In this document: positions 51,128 through 59,740 of the stretch, piece by piece
Layout: each line of letters opens with the position of its first letter
How positions within the stretch are numbered: position 1 is the first letter of the stretch
Virus record (IMG/VR): IMGVR_UViG_3300032304_003098
Location: 1 to 64,000 of that record
Strand: one strand, 5' to 3'
Origin: a virus
DNA length: 64,000 nt
Made by a program: the position numbers and the translations under genes
Notes under the pieces: model-generated
The model's input: the letters and a program-made list of their open reading frames with translations, nothing else
Database searches by the model: none
What the model was told of the DNA's origin: nothing

Positions 51128-51389
51128 AATTCTTTTGGATTTAAACGATTTTCAACTCAACGAGGATGTAAATTCCGATCTGGTTAATGCAAAAAAAGCG
51201 GTCAATGACCAATTACAAGCAATTAGAGATGAGATCCAAAATGAAAAAAAACAAACAGAAGTAGCACAAAAATCTGCCAGTTTAAAAAAACAGGCAACTT
51301 TATACTCTGCTTTACCCGCCATGTTGAACAAACTGGCTACGGCGATGGAAGCAAAAGATAAATCTGGGGATAAAACAAACATATACTAG
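51120..51389 (+). CDS. small putative internal head protein, 89 aa
   Basis: TKILLDLNDFQLNE then DVNSD: the L-N-E at residues 13-15 is a likely cut. The rest is a Lys/Gln-rich helix. It overlaps the upstream gene by 8 bases. Confidence 0.55.
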   Translation: MTKILLDLNDFQLNEDVNSDLVNAKKAVNDQLQAIRDEIQNEKKQTEVAQKSASLKKQATLYSALPAMLNKLATAMEAKDKSGDKTNIY

Positions 51390-51391
51390 AA

Positions 51392-53854
51392 ATGCATAAT
51401 TATTTCACACACAATCCAGCTGCTAAAGCTATCATCACAAATTTTATGAATTTGAATGAAAACGCTTCGGTGGACAATCTTCTCAAACGGGCCACCGAAA
51501 TTAGTCTTGATACTTTCAAGAAAATTGTTTTTGATCTGGCTTCTCATGATAACCGTAACCCTGATGTTTTAAGAGCTATGTTGTTGGACGTTGCCTCTGC
51601 TAAAACTGTCAAAAGTCTGGTGGCCAAATTTAAAGACTATGCCGGTGAAGCGGAACTAGGTGATGCTAGATTCTCCAAAGTTAAAAATATGTACATTAAC
51701 GCCTTAAATTCTTTGGGTGATGCACTTAAAAGACTTGTTGAGGTCGATTCCAAGTTGGAAGATGGAATTATTAATACCTTCAAAATTTCGGCCAATAGAT
51801 TGATTTCATCTTTAGATTCTATTGCTGTTAATTATTCTAAGAAACAAACCGCCAATGAAAATTTGAGTTTAGGTTTTGGTCTTGAAGAGATCAACGAATC
51901 TTTGTTCATTGGATTTAAAGGTAGAATCGAAAAACTAAGAAAGAAGCTGGTAAATCTAATTTCCGATTCTAAAGGTAAAGATGCCAAAAACGGTTATGGT
52001 AGAGATTGGCAAAGACTTTTCACTACTTTAGAACAAAAACTAGAAGCGATTGAAAATTCTAAAGATTTAACCGGAGAAAGAGACAGAAAAACTTTAGGCG
52101 AGTTGGAAAAACAGGCGGATTCTTTATCTGAAGAATATTACAATTATAAGATTAAAGCTGCGGAGATGAGCATGAAAAAAATCATCGAAGACGATGAGCT
52201 TATTACCAAGTATTCTGATGTGACTGAGATTATTACTGCTGCTTTGGATATGATAGCTAAAGCAAATGTGCAAGAATTGTTAATTGATAAAACTTTGCGG
52301 GAGGAGATGGATGAGATGGAACAAAAAGTTATTCAAAAGGTTTTCCCCATTAAGATAGGGGCGAAGGATACAGATTTAAAATTTAAGAAGTCTGGTATCA
52401 CAGCTGCAGTGCAAAAATCTTTGATGGCAGCTTTCCCTCCATTCAAAACTTTTTTGCAAAAACACGGGGGAGCAGACGGTAAATATGGACCTGCAACCTC
52501 AGCCTGTATTAAATCTATCCAGTCTCTACTGGGCAACAAAAACGCCAATGGTGAATTAGACAAACCTTTGTTTGATTCATTTTTAAAAATGGAACAAATT
52601 TCATCCGAAAACAAAAAAGCATTGACTAAGGCTTTGGATGTTTTGAAAAAAACATACGCTATGTCTGAATCAGAAGTTGTTGGAATAAATCAATTTTCAA
52701 AGATGTTTGAGGCCATTTTTATCGATGACGATGATTTGGAAAGAGAACTTGAAAAAAACACGGCAGAATTAGCCAAAATGCCAGATTCCGGGACAAGAGC
52801 AGAAAAAGAAGAAAAAACCACTGCTGATTCTAAATTGGCCAAAAATTTGGCCAAAAATTTAAGAAAGGGTTACAATAGAAATGCGGAGGAAGAGGATTTC
52901 TTAAAAGAGGATGGAACCTTGAAAAGTTCTTATCCAACCGAATTTGTCGAGGCCTGGTTGAAAACTTTAGAAGAAAATTCACGGGAATCGGACAAACCAG
53001 CCTTTTTTTGGATGCAGGGTTCTGACGAGAAAACGGGAGCTCTCTACTCGACCAAAAGATTGGCTGGAAATTACAAAAAACCTTATAATTGGTCCAAGTG
53101 GAAAGAATTTTCTGGTGGTGACACCCCACAAGACAGAGATTCTTTTGCCAAATGGTATACTGGATATTTCTCTAAGTTTGGTGGAATTCAGGACGACCAA
53201 AGAGAAAAAGTAATTAGTGAAATTTTAAACTTTTACTCCAATCCCAAAAACTCCTCCGGGGTTAATCCCAAATTAGCGGAATCTTTTAACTCTTGTGCTA
53301 GCTTTTATGATGATATCAAAGATGCATTGAAGAGTGGAAAATCCTCCCCTGATGCGGAAACCTATGAATATTTTAAACAGGGTTATTTAACTACTGAAGC
53401 TCTGCAAAAAATTGTAGCTGCTGCATCGAGAGCTGCACAAATTGACGATGAAGAACCGGACTTAGATTTTTATGATTTTCTGATGTTAGCAGTTTGTGTT
53501 TTTTTATGTGGTTCCACTTTAGCGTGGAATTCAGAAAAGAAAAAGTGGGATTCTTCCCTTTCCATTCTGAAAGATAAAGTTTTGAAGGAAGGGGTTCTCA
53601 ACAGAATCATGGAAAATAAGGTGGTTGAAAATGATCCTAAGGCTTTAATTCCATCTCTAAATAAAGAGGGGGTTGAAATTTTGAACAAAGGCTATGAAGG
53701 TAATTCCAAAAGAATTTTCAAAGAAAATTTAGAAAGAGCTTCATCTGTACTGGAACCTTTAATTCAGAGACATGCAGACAGAATCAATTACAAAACAAAG
53801 GAAGACATTAAGACTTTCGATTCGAAAAATGTTTTTGTTGTTAATTTAGATTGA
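51392..53854 (+). CDS. 820-aa putative internal/ejected protein with peptidoglycan-binding-like domain
   Basis: N-terminus HNYFTHNPAAKAIITNFMNLNE has L-N-E at about 21-23, then NASVDNLL. A further site EINE occurs near residue 173, followed by SLFIGFKGRIEKLRKK. Residues about 334-392 contain KHGGADGKYGPATSACIKSI, matching the PG_binding_1 pattern (G-x-x-G-x-x-G-x-x-T ... I-x-x-x-Q). The rest is helical and charged. A protein packed in the head, cut at several L/I-x-E sites, and able to bind cell wall on entry would fit, but it may also be a structural vertex protein. Confidence 0.55.
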   Translation: MHNYFTHNPAAKAIITNFMNLNENASVDNLLKRATEISLDTFKKIVFDLASHDNRNPDVLRAMLLDVASAKTVKSLVAKFKDYAGEAELGDARFSKVKNMYINALNSLGDALKRLVEVDSKLEDGIINTFKISANRLISSLDSIAVNYSKKQTANENLSLGFGLEEINESLFIGFKGRIEKLRKKLVNLISDSKGKDAKNGYGRDWQRLFTTLEQKLEAIENSKDLTGERDRKTLGELEKQADSLSEEYYNYKIKAAEMSMKKIIEDDELITKYSDVTEIITAALDMIAKANVQELLIDKTLREEMDEMEQKVIQKVFPIKIGAKDTDLKFKKSGITAAVQKSLMAAFPPFKTFLQKHGGADGKYGPATSACIKSIQSLLGNKNANGELDKPLFDSFLKMEQISSENKKALTKALDVLKKTYAMSESEVVGINQFSKMFEAIFIDDDDLERELEKNTAELAKMPDSGTRAEKEEKTTADSKLAKNLAKNLRKGYNRNAEEEDFLKEDGTLKSSYPTEFVEAWLKTLEENSRESDKPAFFWMQGSDEKTGALYSTKRLAGNYKKPYNWSKWKEFSGGDTPQDRDSFAKWYTGYFSKFGGIQDDQREKVISEILNFYSNPKNSSGVNPKLAESFNSCASFYDDIKDALKSGKSSPDAETYEYFKQGYLTTEALQKIVAAASRAAQIDDEEPDLDFYDFLMLAVCVFLCGSTLAWNSEKKKWDSSLSILKDKVLKEGVLNRIMENKVVENDPKALIPSLNKEGVEILNKGYEGNSKRIFKENLERASSVLEPLIQRHADRINYKTKEDIKTFDSKNVFVVNLD

Positions 53855-53879
53855 GTGTTATAGAATGTTATTTTTTTCT

Positions 53880-53887
53880 TAAATTTG
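53880..53887 (+). promoter_or_regulatory. host-type promoter box TAAATTTG
   Basis: Matches TAnnTTTG, 18 bases before the lipoprotein ATG at 53906. Confidence 0.35.
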
Positions 53888-53905
53888 GACATTAAATCAA
53901 ATGTC

Positions 53906-54265
53906 ATGAACAAATTAATTTTGTTTTGGTGTACGATTCTGCTTCTTTCGTGTCAGAATAAACAAACCATTAGTCCAATCGATCCCGGATTTACTAAATC
54001 TGAAATTAACGAGCAGATCATAAAACCAGCTTTACAACAAGGTAATCTTTTAAAAGATAAACCCCTCTCCCTCAAAATCAATAAGACTTTAGCAAAATTT
54101 AGAGCCCAATACCCGACAGAATATATGAAATTTGGTCAGGTGGATGGTGATATTGAAAGAGCAAATTTTCTAAAGGGTAACAGAAAATTCAAAAAAATTT
54201 GGAAAAAATTGGGTTATTCCAAAAAGGAACTTATGCAGATTATTCACCTAAGAAGATGTGAATAA
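53906..54265 (+). CDS. phage-encoded lipoprotein
   Basis: 119 aa from ATG 53906. The signal peptide NKLILFWCTILLLSC ends in a lipobox LLSC, so the Cys at about residue 16 would be lipid-modified. The mature part is charged and helical with no motif I recognise. Outer-membrane spanin and superinfection-exclusion lipoproteins are the usual phage roles. It has its own host-type promoter, which favours early expression. Confidence 0.65.
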   Translation: MNKLILFWCTILLLSCQNKQTISPIDPGFTKSEINEQIIKPALQQGNLLKDKPLSLKINKTLAKFRAQYPTEYMKFGQVDGDIERANFLKGNRKFKKIWKKLGYSKKELMQIIHLRRCE

Positions 54266-54273
54266 ATTGATAA

Positions 54274-55137
54274 ATGTTCAAACAATCTATTTATTTGTTG
54301 TTGTTTCACACGGAGGGGTTTCCACACGACGAAGGGTTTGATATTTCTAAATCTGCCCAAGACGTGGAAAAAGCTTTAAGTGGAGTTTTTACCGATATTC
54401 TAATTTATACACCACGTAAGTTGAAACAACTTCCTGGATCAGAAAATTTTTGTAATTTTCACGAAGGTGAATTTTCTTTGAATCCTGGGTTAAATCAAAT
54501 AGGGTGTGGGGATTTTAAATCGTTTTTAATTGAACATACACTGAATGAAATCCCACCAAACTCTTTATTGATTTATCACGACTGTAACTTTGAAAAATAT
54601 GTCCAGTATTGGCAAACTGATTGGTCAGATTTGGAAAATATTTGTGATTATTTTTTGGATCAAAACTTTTCTGATTTTTTTATCCCTTTTGAGGAAAGAG
54701 ATCATGCAGGAAATTATCCTAAGGTTAAACATTTTGGAAAAAGATACACAACTCAGTATTTTTTTACAGATCAGGAATTGGTTAGAATTTTAGAAGAATC
54801 CCCTATGCTGGGATCTTCTAGAATGATTATTAGAAACACTCCTGCCTCAAGAGAGTTTTTCTCTGATTTTAGAAAATTCAACGAGAAAAAGGACCTTTTA
54901 ACTAAATGGCCAAATGCAGATCCGCATCCAGAATTCATTCATTCGTGTCCAGAACAACACATATTAAATTTGTTGGTGTTTAAATACATCACAGAAGGTA
55001 AACTTCATCCGTACTTTCCAAGATTTAGATTTTGCCATAGAAGGATGAGAATCGATGAATATTTAGAATCCTATAAAAATGAAAATCTATTTAATTATCT
55101 AAAAAAAATTCAAACTATCCATGATTACAATTTTTGA
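54274..55137 (+). CDS. glycosyltransferase-like protein, 287 aa
   Basis: YLLLFHTEGFPHDEGFD opens the protein; LLIYHDCNFEKY supplies a possible D-x-N/D metal site, and CPEQHILNLLVFKYI resembles the E-Q-x-x-L-N region of GT-A enzymes acting on surface sugars. The assignment is tentative. It overlaps the kinase gene by 17 bases, and an asparagine-synthetase-like gene follows, so the three form one unit. Confidence 0.45.
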   Translation: MFKQSIYLLLFHTEGFPHDEGFDISKSAQDVEKALSGVFTDILIYTPRKLKQLPGSENFCNFHEGEFSLNPGLNQIGCGDFKSFLIEHTLNEIPPNSLLIYHDCNFEKYVQYWQTDWSDLENICDYFLDQNFSDFFIPFEERDHAGNYPKVKHFGKRYTTQYFFTDQELVRILEESPMLGSSRMIIRNTPASREFFSDFRKFNEKKDLLTKWPNADPHPEFIHSCPEQHILNLLVFKYITEGKLHPYFPRFRFCHRRMRIDEYLESYKNENLFNYLKKIQTIHDYNF

Positions 55138-55663
55138 AGGTGCCAGGAACTCGGGAAAAACCTTTCTTGCCAACTCTTATGCCAAACAAACTAACCTCCC
55201 TATTTACAAATTTGAATTTTCAGGTTGGTTTTCTGAATTAATGATTCCAGATGATGATCCTGTAACTCACTATTTTGCTTTGGGCAAAGAGGCCATGCTA
55301 CTACAACTAAACAGAGATGGATTTTTATCTGATTTTATTTTGGATCGGGGATTTCTCACAGTTTTAACTTGGGGAATTATTAGTGACCGGATTACTCATC
55401 AACTGGCTTTACAACAGCTCAATCTCTTCAGAGATAAAGGTTTATTGGGCAATTTGAAAATTATTTTAGTCGAAGGTACAAATCCTTCATCTGAAGCCCG
55501 AAATAAAGATTTGTGGGATTTTAGAGAAAATACCTCGCAGGAAAAAGAAACTTTACTTAATTTGGTTTCAACACTTCAATTAATTGAACCAGATATACAA
55601 ATTGTGAAACTTACCAATGATTTTACAGATAAGACATCAAGTAATTTAACCGAATTAATTTGA
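55121..55663 (+). CDS. P-loop kinase (thymidylate/deoxynucleoside kinase-like)
   Basis: 180 aa. Walker A GARNSGKT (7-14) and FILDRGFLT (DRG, 75-77), the substrate-side motif of thymidylate and deoxynucleoside kinases. LVEGTNPSS... carries the distal nucleotide-binding segment, with a lid region after. It could phosphorylate a nucleotide or a modified base. Overlaps the gene before and abuts the gene after. Confidence 0.65.
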   Translation: MITIFEGARNSGKTFLANSYAKQTNLPIYKFEFSGWFSELMIPDDDPVTHYFALGKEAMLLQLNRDGFLSDFILDRGFLTVLTWGIISDRITHQLALQQLNLFRDKGLLGNLKIILVEGTNPSSEARNKDLWDFRENTSQEKETLLNLVSTLQLIEPDIQIVKLTNDFTDKTSSNLTELI

Positions 55664-55664
55664 T

Positions 55665-57074
55665 ATGTGTGGAATCTTCATAAACATAGACGGAGAAAAA
55701 GAAAGATTAAATTCTTTGTCCCACAGAGGCATCGAATCTAATACTATCGAAAGAGAGGGAATCTATTTATGTCATACTAGACTTCCCATCCAAACAGAAG
55801 AGGGTGACGGATGGAAGCAACCAATTGAGATTTCACCTGGAATTTTTCTTTTGTACAACGGGGAAATCTTCAATTATGACACTTCTGTGTTTGGGTCTGA
55901 TATCGAATATTTATGTCACATTTTCTCTTCTTGGAAAGGAGGTTCTTTCGAAATGTTTTGTTCAATGTTTATGCCTAGGGTCCAAACATGGGATGGTTTT
56001 TGGGCTTTAGCTATCTATGATGCTAAAAATAAAGATGTTATCTGTTTCACGGATCCTTTGGGAAAAAAATGTCTTTATGTAAATGAAGATGGAGAATTAG
56101 CCTCGGAAATTAAATCCGTTAAACATTGGTTTAGCCCTAAAGATTCTCATTTTATTTCTACTGTTAGAAAATTTGGCTATGTGACCGACGATTCCACTTC
56201 ATATTTGGATGTGAAAAGAATTTTACCAAACACAATCTACCATTATAATCTGAATTCTCCAAGTTTTAAAACCACTTATGCTAATTATTATCAGGGTTTC
56301 AATTTCCCCATCGAAAATTTAGCTTCTGGAGATTATGAAGCCCATATGGAGTGGCTGTGGGCAAAACTTTTTGAATCTGTCCGAAACAGATTAATTTCTA
56401 AAAACTACCCTATTTCCCTTTTGGTATCTGGAGGTTTAGATTCCTCAATTATTGCTGGAATTTTGAAAGAGCTAGCACCAGAGGTAAAATGGTTTTCTAT
56501 TGAAAATGGAGAATCTGAATATGTTAATATTTTATCCAGATTTCATCAAAAGACGGTGAATTTTCTAGATTACAAAATGGATGAATTGCAAATTAAAAAA
56601 ATCTATCAAGATTGGAATGAAAGTCCTATTGATTTAGGATCTGTAGTTCCTCAATACTTCCTTTTTGAATCTGTTAAAAAATATGGTGAATCTAGAATTG
56701 TTTTGAGTGGGGATGGAGCTGATGAGCTTTTTGGGGGTTACTCTAGAATTCATGAATATGATTCCCAATTTTCGGATGTTTTCGATGAGTTGAGATTTTA
56801 TCATTTACCTAGATTAGATAAGCTTTCTATGGCACACACCTTAGAACTTAGAAATCCTTTCCTCAATTTGGATTTAGTACGGTTTGCCCTTCATCTTCCT
56901 AGAGAATGGAGAACCGATAAAAAAATTCTAAAAGACACATTTGGTCCCTTACTGCCTGTAGAAATTGTAAATAGACCGAAGGAGGCACTGAAGAACCCCA
57001 AAATCAAAGAAAACAAATTAAAATACCGTCAGCATGCGGTAGATCTTTTTTTAGATCCCGAATCAAACCAATGA
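55665..57074 (+). CDS. asnB: asparagine synthetase (glutamine-hydrolysing)-like
   Basis: 469 aa. It starts MCGIF, so Cys2 can serve as the glutaminase nucleophile; NGEIFN (65-70) is part of the glutamine pocket. SGGLDSS (255-261) is the PPi-loop of the ATP-pyrophosphatase domain, and LSGDGADELFGGY follows. It is about 85 residues shorter than E. coli AsnB (554), mainly at the C-terminus. It would amidate Asp to Asn or act on another carboxylate, as in sugar-amidating relatives from O-antigen clusters. Grouped with a GT-like and a kinase gene. Confidence 0.87.
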   Translation: MCGIFINIDGEKERLNSLSHRGIESNTIEREGIYLCHTRLPIQTEEGDGWKQPIEISPGIFLLYNGEIFNYDTSVFGSDIEYLCHIFSSWKGGSFEMFCSMFMPRVQTWDGFWALAIYDAKNKDVICFTDPLGKKCLYVNEDGELASEIKSVKHWFSPKDSHFISTVRKFGYVTDDSTSYLDVKRILPNTIYHYNLNSPSFKTTYANYYQGFNFPIENLASGDYEAHMEWLWAKLFESVRNRLISKNYPISLLVSGGLDSSIIAGILKELAPEVKWFSIENGESEYVNILSRFHQKTVNFLDYKMDELQIKKIYQDWNESPIDLGSVVPQYFLFESVKKYGESRIVLSGDGADELFGGYSRIHEYDSQFSDVFDELRFYHLPRLDKLSMAHTLELRNPFLNLDLVRFALHLPREWRTDKKILKDTFGPLLPVEIVNRPKEALKNPKIKENKLKYRQHAVDLFLDPESNQ

Positions 57075-57091
57075 TTTCAAAAAGGAAAGTA

Positions 57092-57099
57092 GATATATA
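57092..57099 (+). promoter_or_regulatory. late-promoter-like GATATATA box
   Basis: Ends 16 bases before ATG 57116. Confidence 0.55.
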
Positions 57100-57115
57100 G
57101 AAAAAAGTCTACTCG

Positions 57116-57838
57116 ATGAAAATCCAGAAAGTCCAAAATTTTGACCAGTTTACATCCCAAAAAATTGAAGAAGCTAATGATTCGTTTTTCTCTTTTGATT
57201 TTTTAGGTAATCTTTTTAACAAAGGGTTTGATGCTTTCACTGACGTTTTAAAGAACAAAGTTATAGCCCATCTTCTGGAATATTTAGGCATAGGCGAAGG
57301 CACAATTTTAAGTAAACTTGTTCAAAACTTCGTTGAACAAATTGAGGTTAAAGATTATTACGCTATTCTATTTAAATCGAAGATGAATGCTCGATATCTT
57401 GCCCCAAAAGCTGCTAATGCTACCATGGAGTTTTTAGTTGAAAATGGATTTAATGATGTAGCCAAAGCCTTGGGTGTAACTGATACTAATGGTTATATTT
57501 ACAGAACAATACAAGAAGGATTGGTAAATGAGGTTACACGAAAAGATTTTGCTAAAAGATTGGAGTCTTTTTATCTGATGTTATTTGGCGGAGTTCCTGA
57601 ACAATCTGTAGAGATCTTTCAAAAATCTCTTAAGCCTGAAGAAAAAGCAAAATTACAAAACGACCTGGTCACAAAAGCAAAATCTGCGGGGATCAAAGCA
57701 GAAAAACCAGAAGAAAAAAATGCTATGCTGACCAACTTTTTTGCAAATATAGGATCTCTAAATCAAGCCAATCCAACCCAGATCGCAACTACCGCTGGAG
57801 AAGATTTATTCACGAGCTTAATCCAGCCTACAAAATAA
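57116..57838 (+). CDS. putative internal head protein, 240 aa
   Basis: KIQKVQNFDQFTSQKIEE then ANDSFFSFDFLG: a targeting-like peptide with I-E-E at about 17-19. The body is helical. No enzymatic motif was found. Late promoter and short gap to the next internal-type gene at 57847. Confidence 0.55.
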   Translation: MKIQKVQNFDQFTSQKIEEANDSFFSFDFLGNLFNKGFDAFTDVLKNKVIAHLLEYLGIGEGTILSKLVQNFVEQIEVKDYYAILFKSKMNARYLAPKAANATMEFLVENGFNDVAKALGVTDTNGYIYRTIQEGLVNEVTRKDFAKRLESFYLMLFGGVPEQSVEIFQKSLKPEEKAKLQNDLVTKAKSAGIKAEKPEEKNAMLTNFFANIGSLNQANPTQIATTAGEDLFTSLIQPTK

Positions 57839-57846
57839 AATTCAAG

Positions 57847-58191
57847 ATGAATATAAACGATGTATCCAAAAGGGAAATTTTAGATTTCAAAGATTTTTTG
57901 GGCAAGGTTATGGATAATACCTTTAAACCTTTAGCTGCTGAAAATCAAAAAGACAGCTATGATCGCACAGGATTTCATAAAATTAAAAGAGAGCCTGCCT
58001 ATGATTTTGTAGGTTATGCTGATGCAGTCTTTTCACCGGAAAGGGCAGGAATCGGCCTGCCTGGTTACAATGCAGGAGGCAACAGACAATATATTAATGC
58101 TATCGGTGGTCCAGGATTAGTCCAAACCTCTGCTACCAATGAATCTGAAAGTGTGGACCAAACTAAAATTAAAAGATTGTCAGATTTTTAA
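57847..58191 (+). CDS. small putative internal/virion protein, 114 aa
   Basis: NINDVSKREILDFKDFLGKV at the N-terminus and LAAE at about 30-33 resemble the targeting-plus-cut pattern. The rest is Gly/Asn-rich and may be flexible. A terminator follows 20 bases after the stop. Confidence 0.5.
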   Translation: MNINDVSKREILDFKDFLGKVMDNTFKPLAAENQKDSYDRTGFHKIKREPAYDFVGYADAVFSPERAGIGLPGYNAGGNRQYINAIGGPGLVQTSATNESESVDQTKIKRLSDF

Positions 58192-58210
58192 AATTCTGAT
58201 TTGTAAAATA

Positions 58211-58243
58211 AAAGGGACGGGATCGAAACTCGTCCTTTTTTTT
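58211..58243 (+). terminator. Rho-independent terminator
   Basis: AAAGGGACG / CGTCCTTTT 9-bp stem (one G-T pair), 11-base loop, then a T run. Confidence 0.8.
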
Positions 58244-58267
58244 GTGTATAACTTTTAAATTATTTGT

Positions 58268-58939
58268 ATGTCGAAAATTCGTTTAGTCCACATTTTAACA
58301 GAAATAGACACACCCAGAGAAAAAGCATCTATCAATTCTTTGTCCCCCCTTGGTGAACTTGGGCTTGAATACGTCCAACAAGTAAATCAGAGATACAAAG
58401 GGGAAGAGTGGAAATTAACAAAAGCTTTAACCCAAAGCGAGCACACAAATCACGGACCTGGACACTACGGTGCTTTTCATTCTTTCAAAAAAGCAATCGA
58501 AGAAAATTTTACGCCCGATCTGGATGCTTTAGTTCTTTGTGAGTGTGATTGTGTGTTGGAAGTTCCCCATCATAACTTTATGCAAACCCTCGATAGGGGC
58601 ATCCAATTTTGCTCCAAACATGATATTCGTTATCTTTCCTTAGGATCCAGGTTTGTAAACGGCTTTCTTCAGAGCCCAGTCTCCGAAACAGATCCAGATT
58701 TTGGGGACTTTTATATCACAACAAAAATTATTTTGGCCCACTGTGTTGTTTTACACAAGAGCTCAAGAGAATTTTATCTAGAGGCTTTGAAAAATCACTC
58801 TTGGGATAGTCCAGATATTTGGTTTAACGAAGTAAATTGGCTTCATAATAATTACAGGTTTGCTATTCCTTGGGAGAGATCTGCCTATCAACACGAAGGA
58901 CATTCTTTAATAGACGATTGTTGGAAAAATTCACAATAG
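58268..58939 (+). CDS. glycosyltransferase-like protein, 223 aa
   Basis: VHILTEIDTPREKASINSL at the start, HYGAFHSFKKAIEENF as the donor-side helix, and ALVLCECDCVLEVP as the likely metal-binding D/E-x-D strand, as in GT-A enzymes related to LPS GT25 and GT2 families. The C-terminal part WFNEVNWLHNNYRFAIPWER fits the acceptor loop. Tentative substrate: a surface sugar or fibre. It converges with the minus-strand gene, with 9 bases of overlap (58931-58939). Confidence 0.6.
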   Translation: MSKIRLVHILTEIDTPREKASINSLSPLGELGLEYVQQVNQRYKGEEWKLTKALTQSEHTNHGPGHYGAFHSFKKAIEENFTPDLDALVLCECDCVLEVPHHNFMQTLDRGIQFCSKHDIRYLSLGSRFVNGFLQSPVSETDPDFGDFYITTKIILAHCVVLHKSSREFYLEALKNHSWDSPDIWFNEVNWLHNNYRFAIPWERSAYQHEGHSLIDDCWKNSQ

Positions 58940-59641
58940 TTCCAGCTTTCTTTCCGTATCACGGACGAACAATTCTTTAGCTATTTTTAAGATATTTGAA
59001 TCTGAATTGAAATCTTCGTGAATCTCCATCGCTGTTATGCTTAGGGAATCGGATTTAACCCCGATAGCCACGATGATTTCATTGATTAGATGATCGTAAT
59101 TTATGGAAAAAAAATTATTTGTGATTTTAACTTTTTTCATCAAAATTCCAAAAGATGAAGAATTGGAATATCTTGACCACCAAAAAGGATGAATTTCGTC
59201 GGTTGCCATATTTCTAACTAAAAGAATGCCGCATTCTGAGTTTTTAACTTCTGGGTTTAAATTATACACCGAAATTCTATCCTCCAATTTTTTCCAAATG
59301 GAAGTAATTATCTCAGCATAACGATACAAACAATCTAAAGAAATTTCAATTATACTAGACAATTCCTCTCTTTCTGCTGTAGTGAGTTTGAGGGCTTCAA
59401 ATTCTTGTGCGATCTCTTTTTCTTTGGCCTGTAAATCATGGAGTGGAAAAATTTGTCCTCCTATAATTTTATCCATTAACTTCAAATCTTTGATTATCGC
59501 AAAAACTTTTCTAATTGGTTGATAAATGTTGTCTTTACGAATTTCTTTATTTACCCCCTGTAAAAAATTTAATAAAATGTATTGTTTATGTTCGGCATCT
59601 ATTGGGGACTTTAGAAACCAGGTAGTATCTATATTTTCCAT
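58931..59641 (-). CDS. hypothetical protein, the only intact minus-strand gene
   Basis: 236 aa, ATG at 59639-59641. Mostly helical, with a Trp/Ser-rich middle (HPFWWSRYSNSSSFG). No family recognised. On the minus strand an AATATATA stretch (59671-59678) lies about 30 bases upstream of the ATG and may be a promoter. Being inverted in an otherwise one-strand region suggests a cargo gene inserted independently (moron), but the function is unknown. Confidence 0.6.
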   Translation of the reverse strand: MENIDTTWFLKSPIDAEHKQYILLNFLQGVNKEIRKDNIYQPIRKVFAIIKDLKLMDKIIGGQIFPLHDLQAKEKEIAQEFEALKLTTAEREELSSIIEISLDCLYRYAEIITSIWKKLEDRISVYNLNPEVKNSECGILLVRNMATDEIHPFWWSRYSNSSSFGILMKKVKITNNFFSINYDHLINEIIVAIGVKSDSLSITAMEIHEDFNSDSNILKIAKELFVRDTERKLELL

Positions 59642-59713
59642 GACCTTGGTTTAAATTTTTAAATTCTGTTTATATATTCTTGTGGACTATCAGAAAAGAA
59701 AAAAAGGATTGAC

Positions 59714-59721
59714 GATATATA
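59714..59721 (+). promoter_or_regulatory. late-promoter-like GATATATA box
   Basis: Ends 19 bases before ATG 59741, divergent from the minus-strand gene. Confidence 0.55.
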
Positions 59722-59740
59722 GACAAACAAATTTCAAGGC

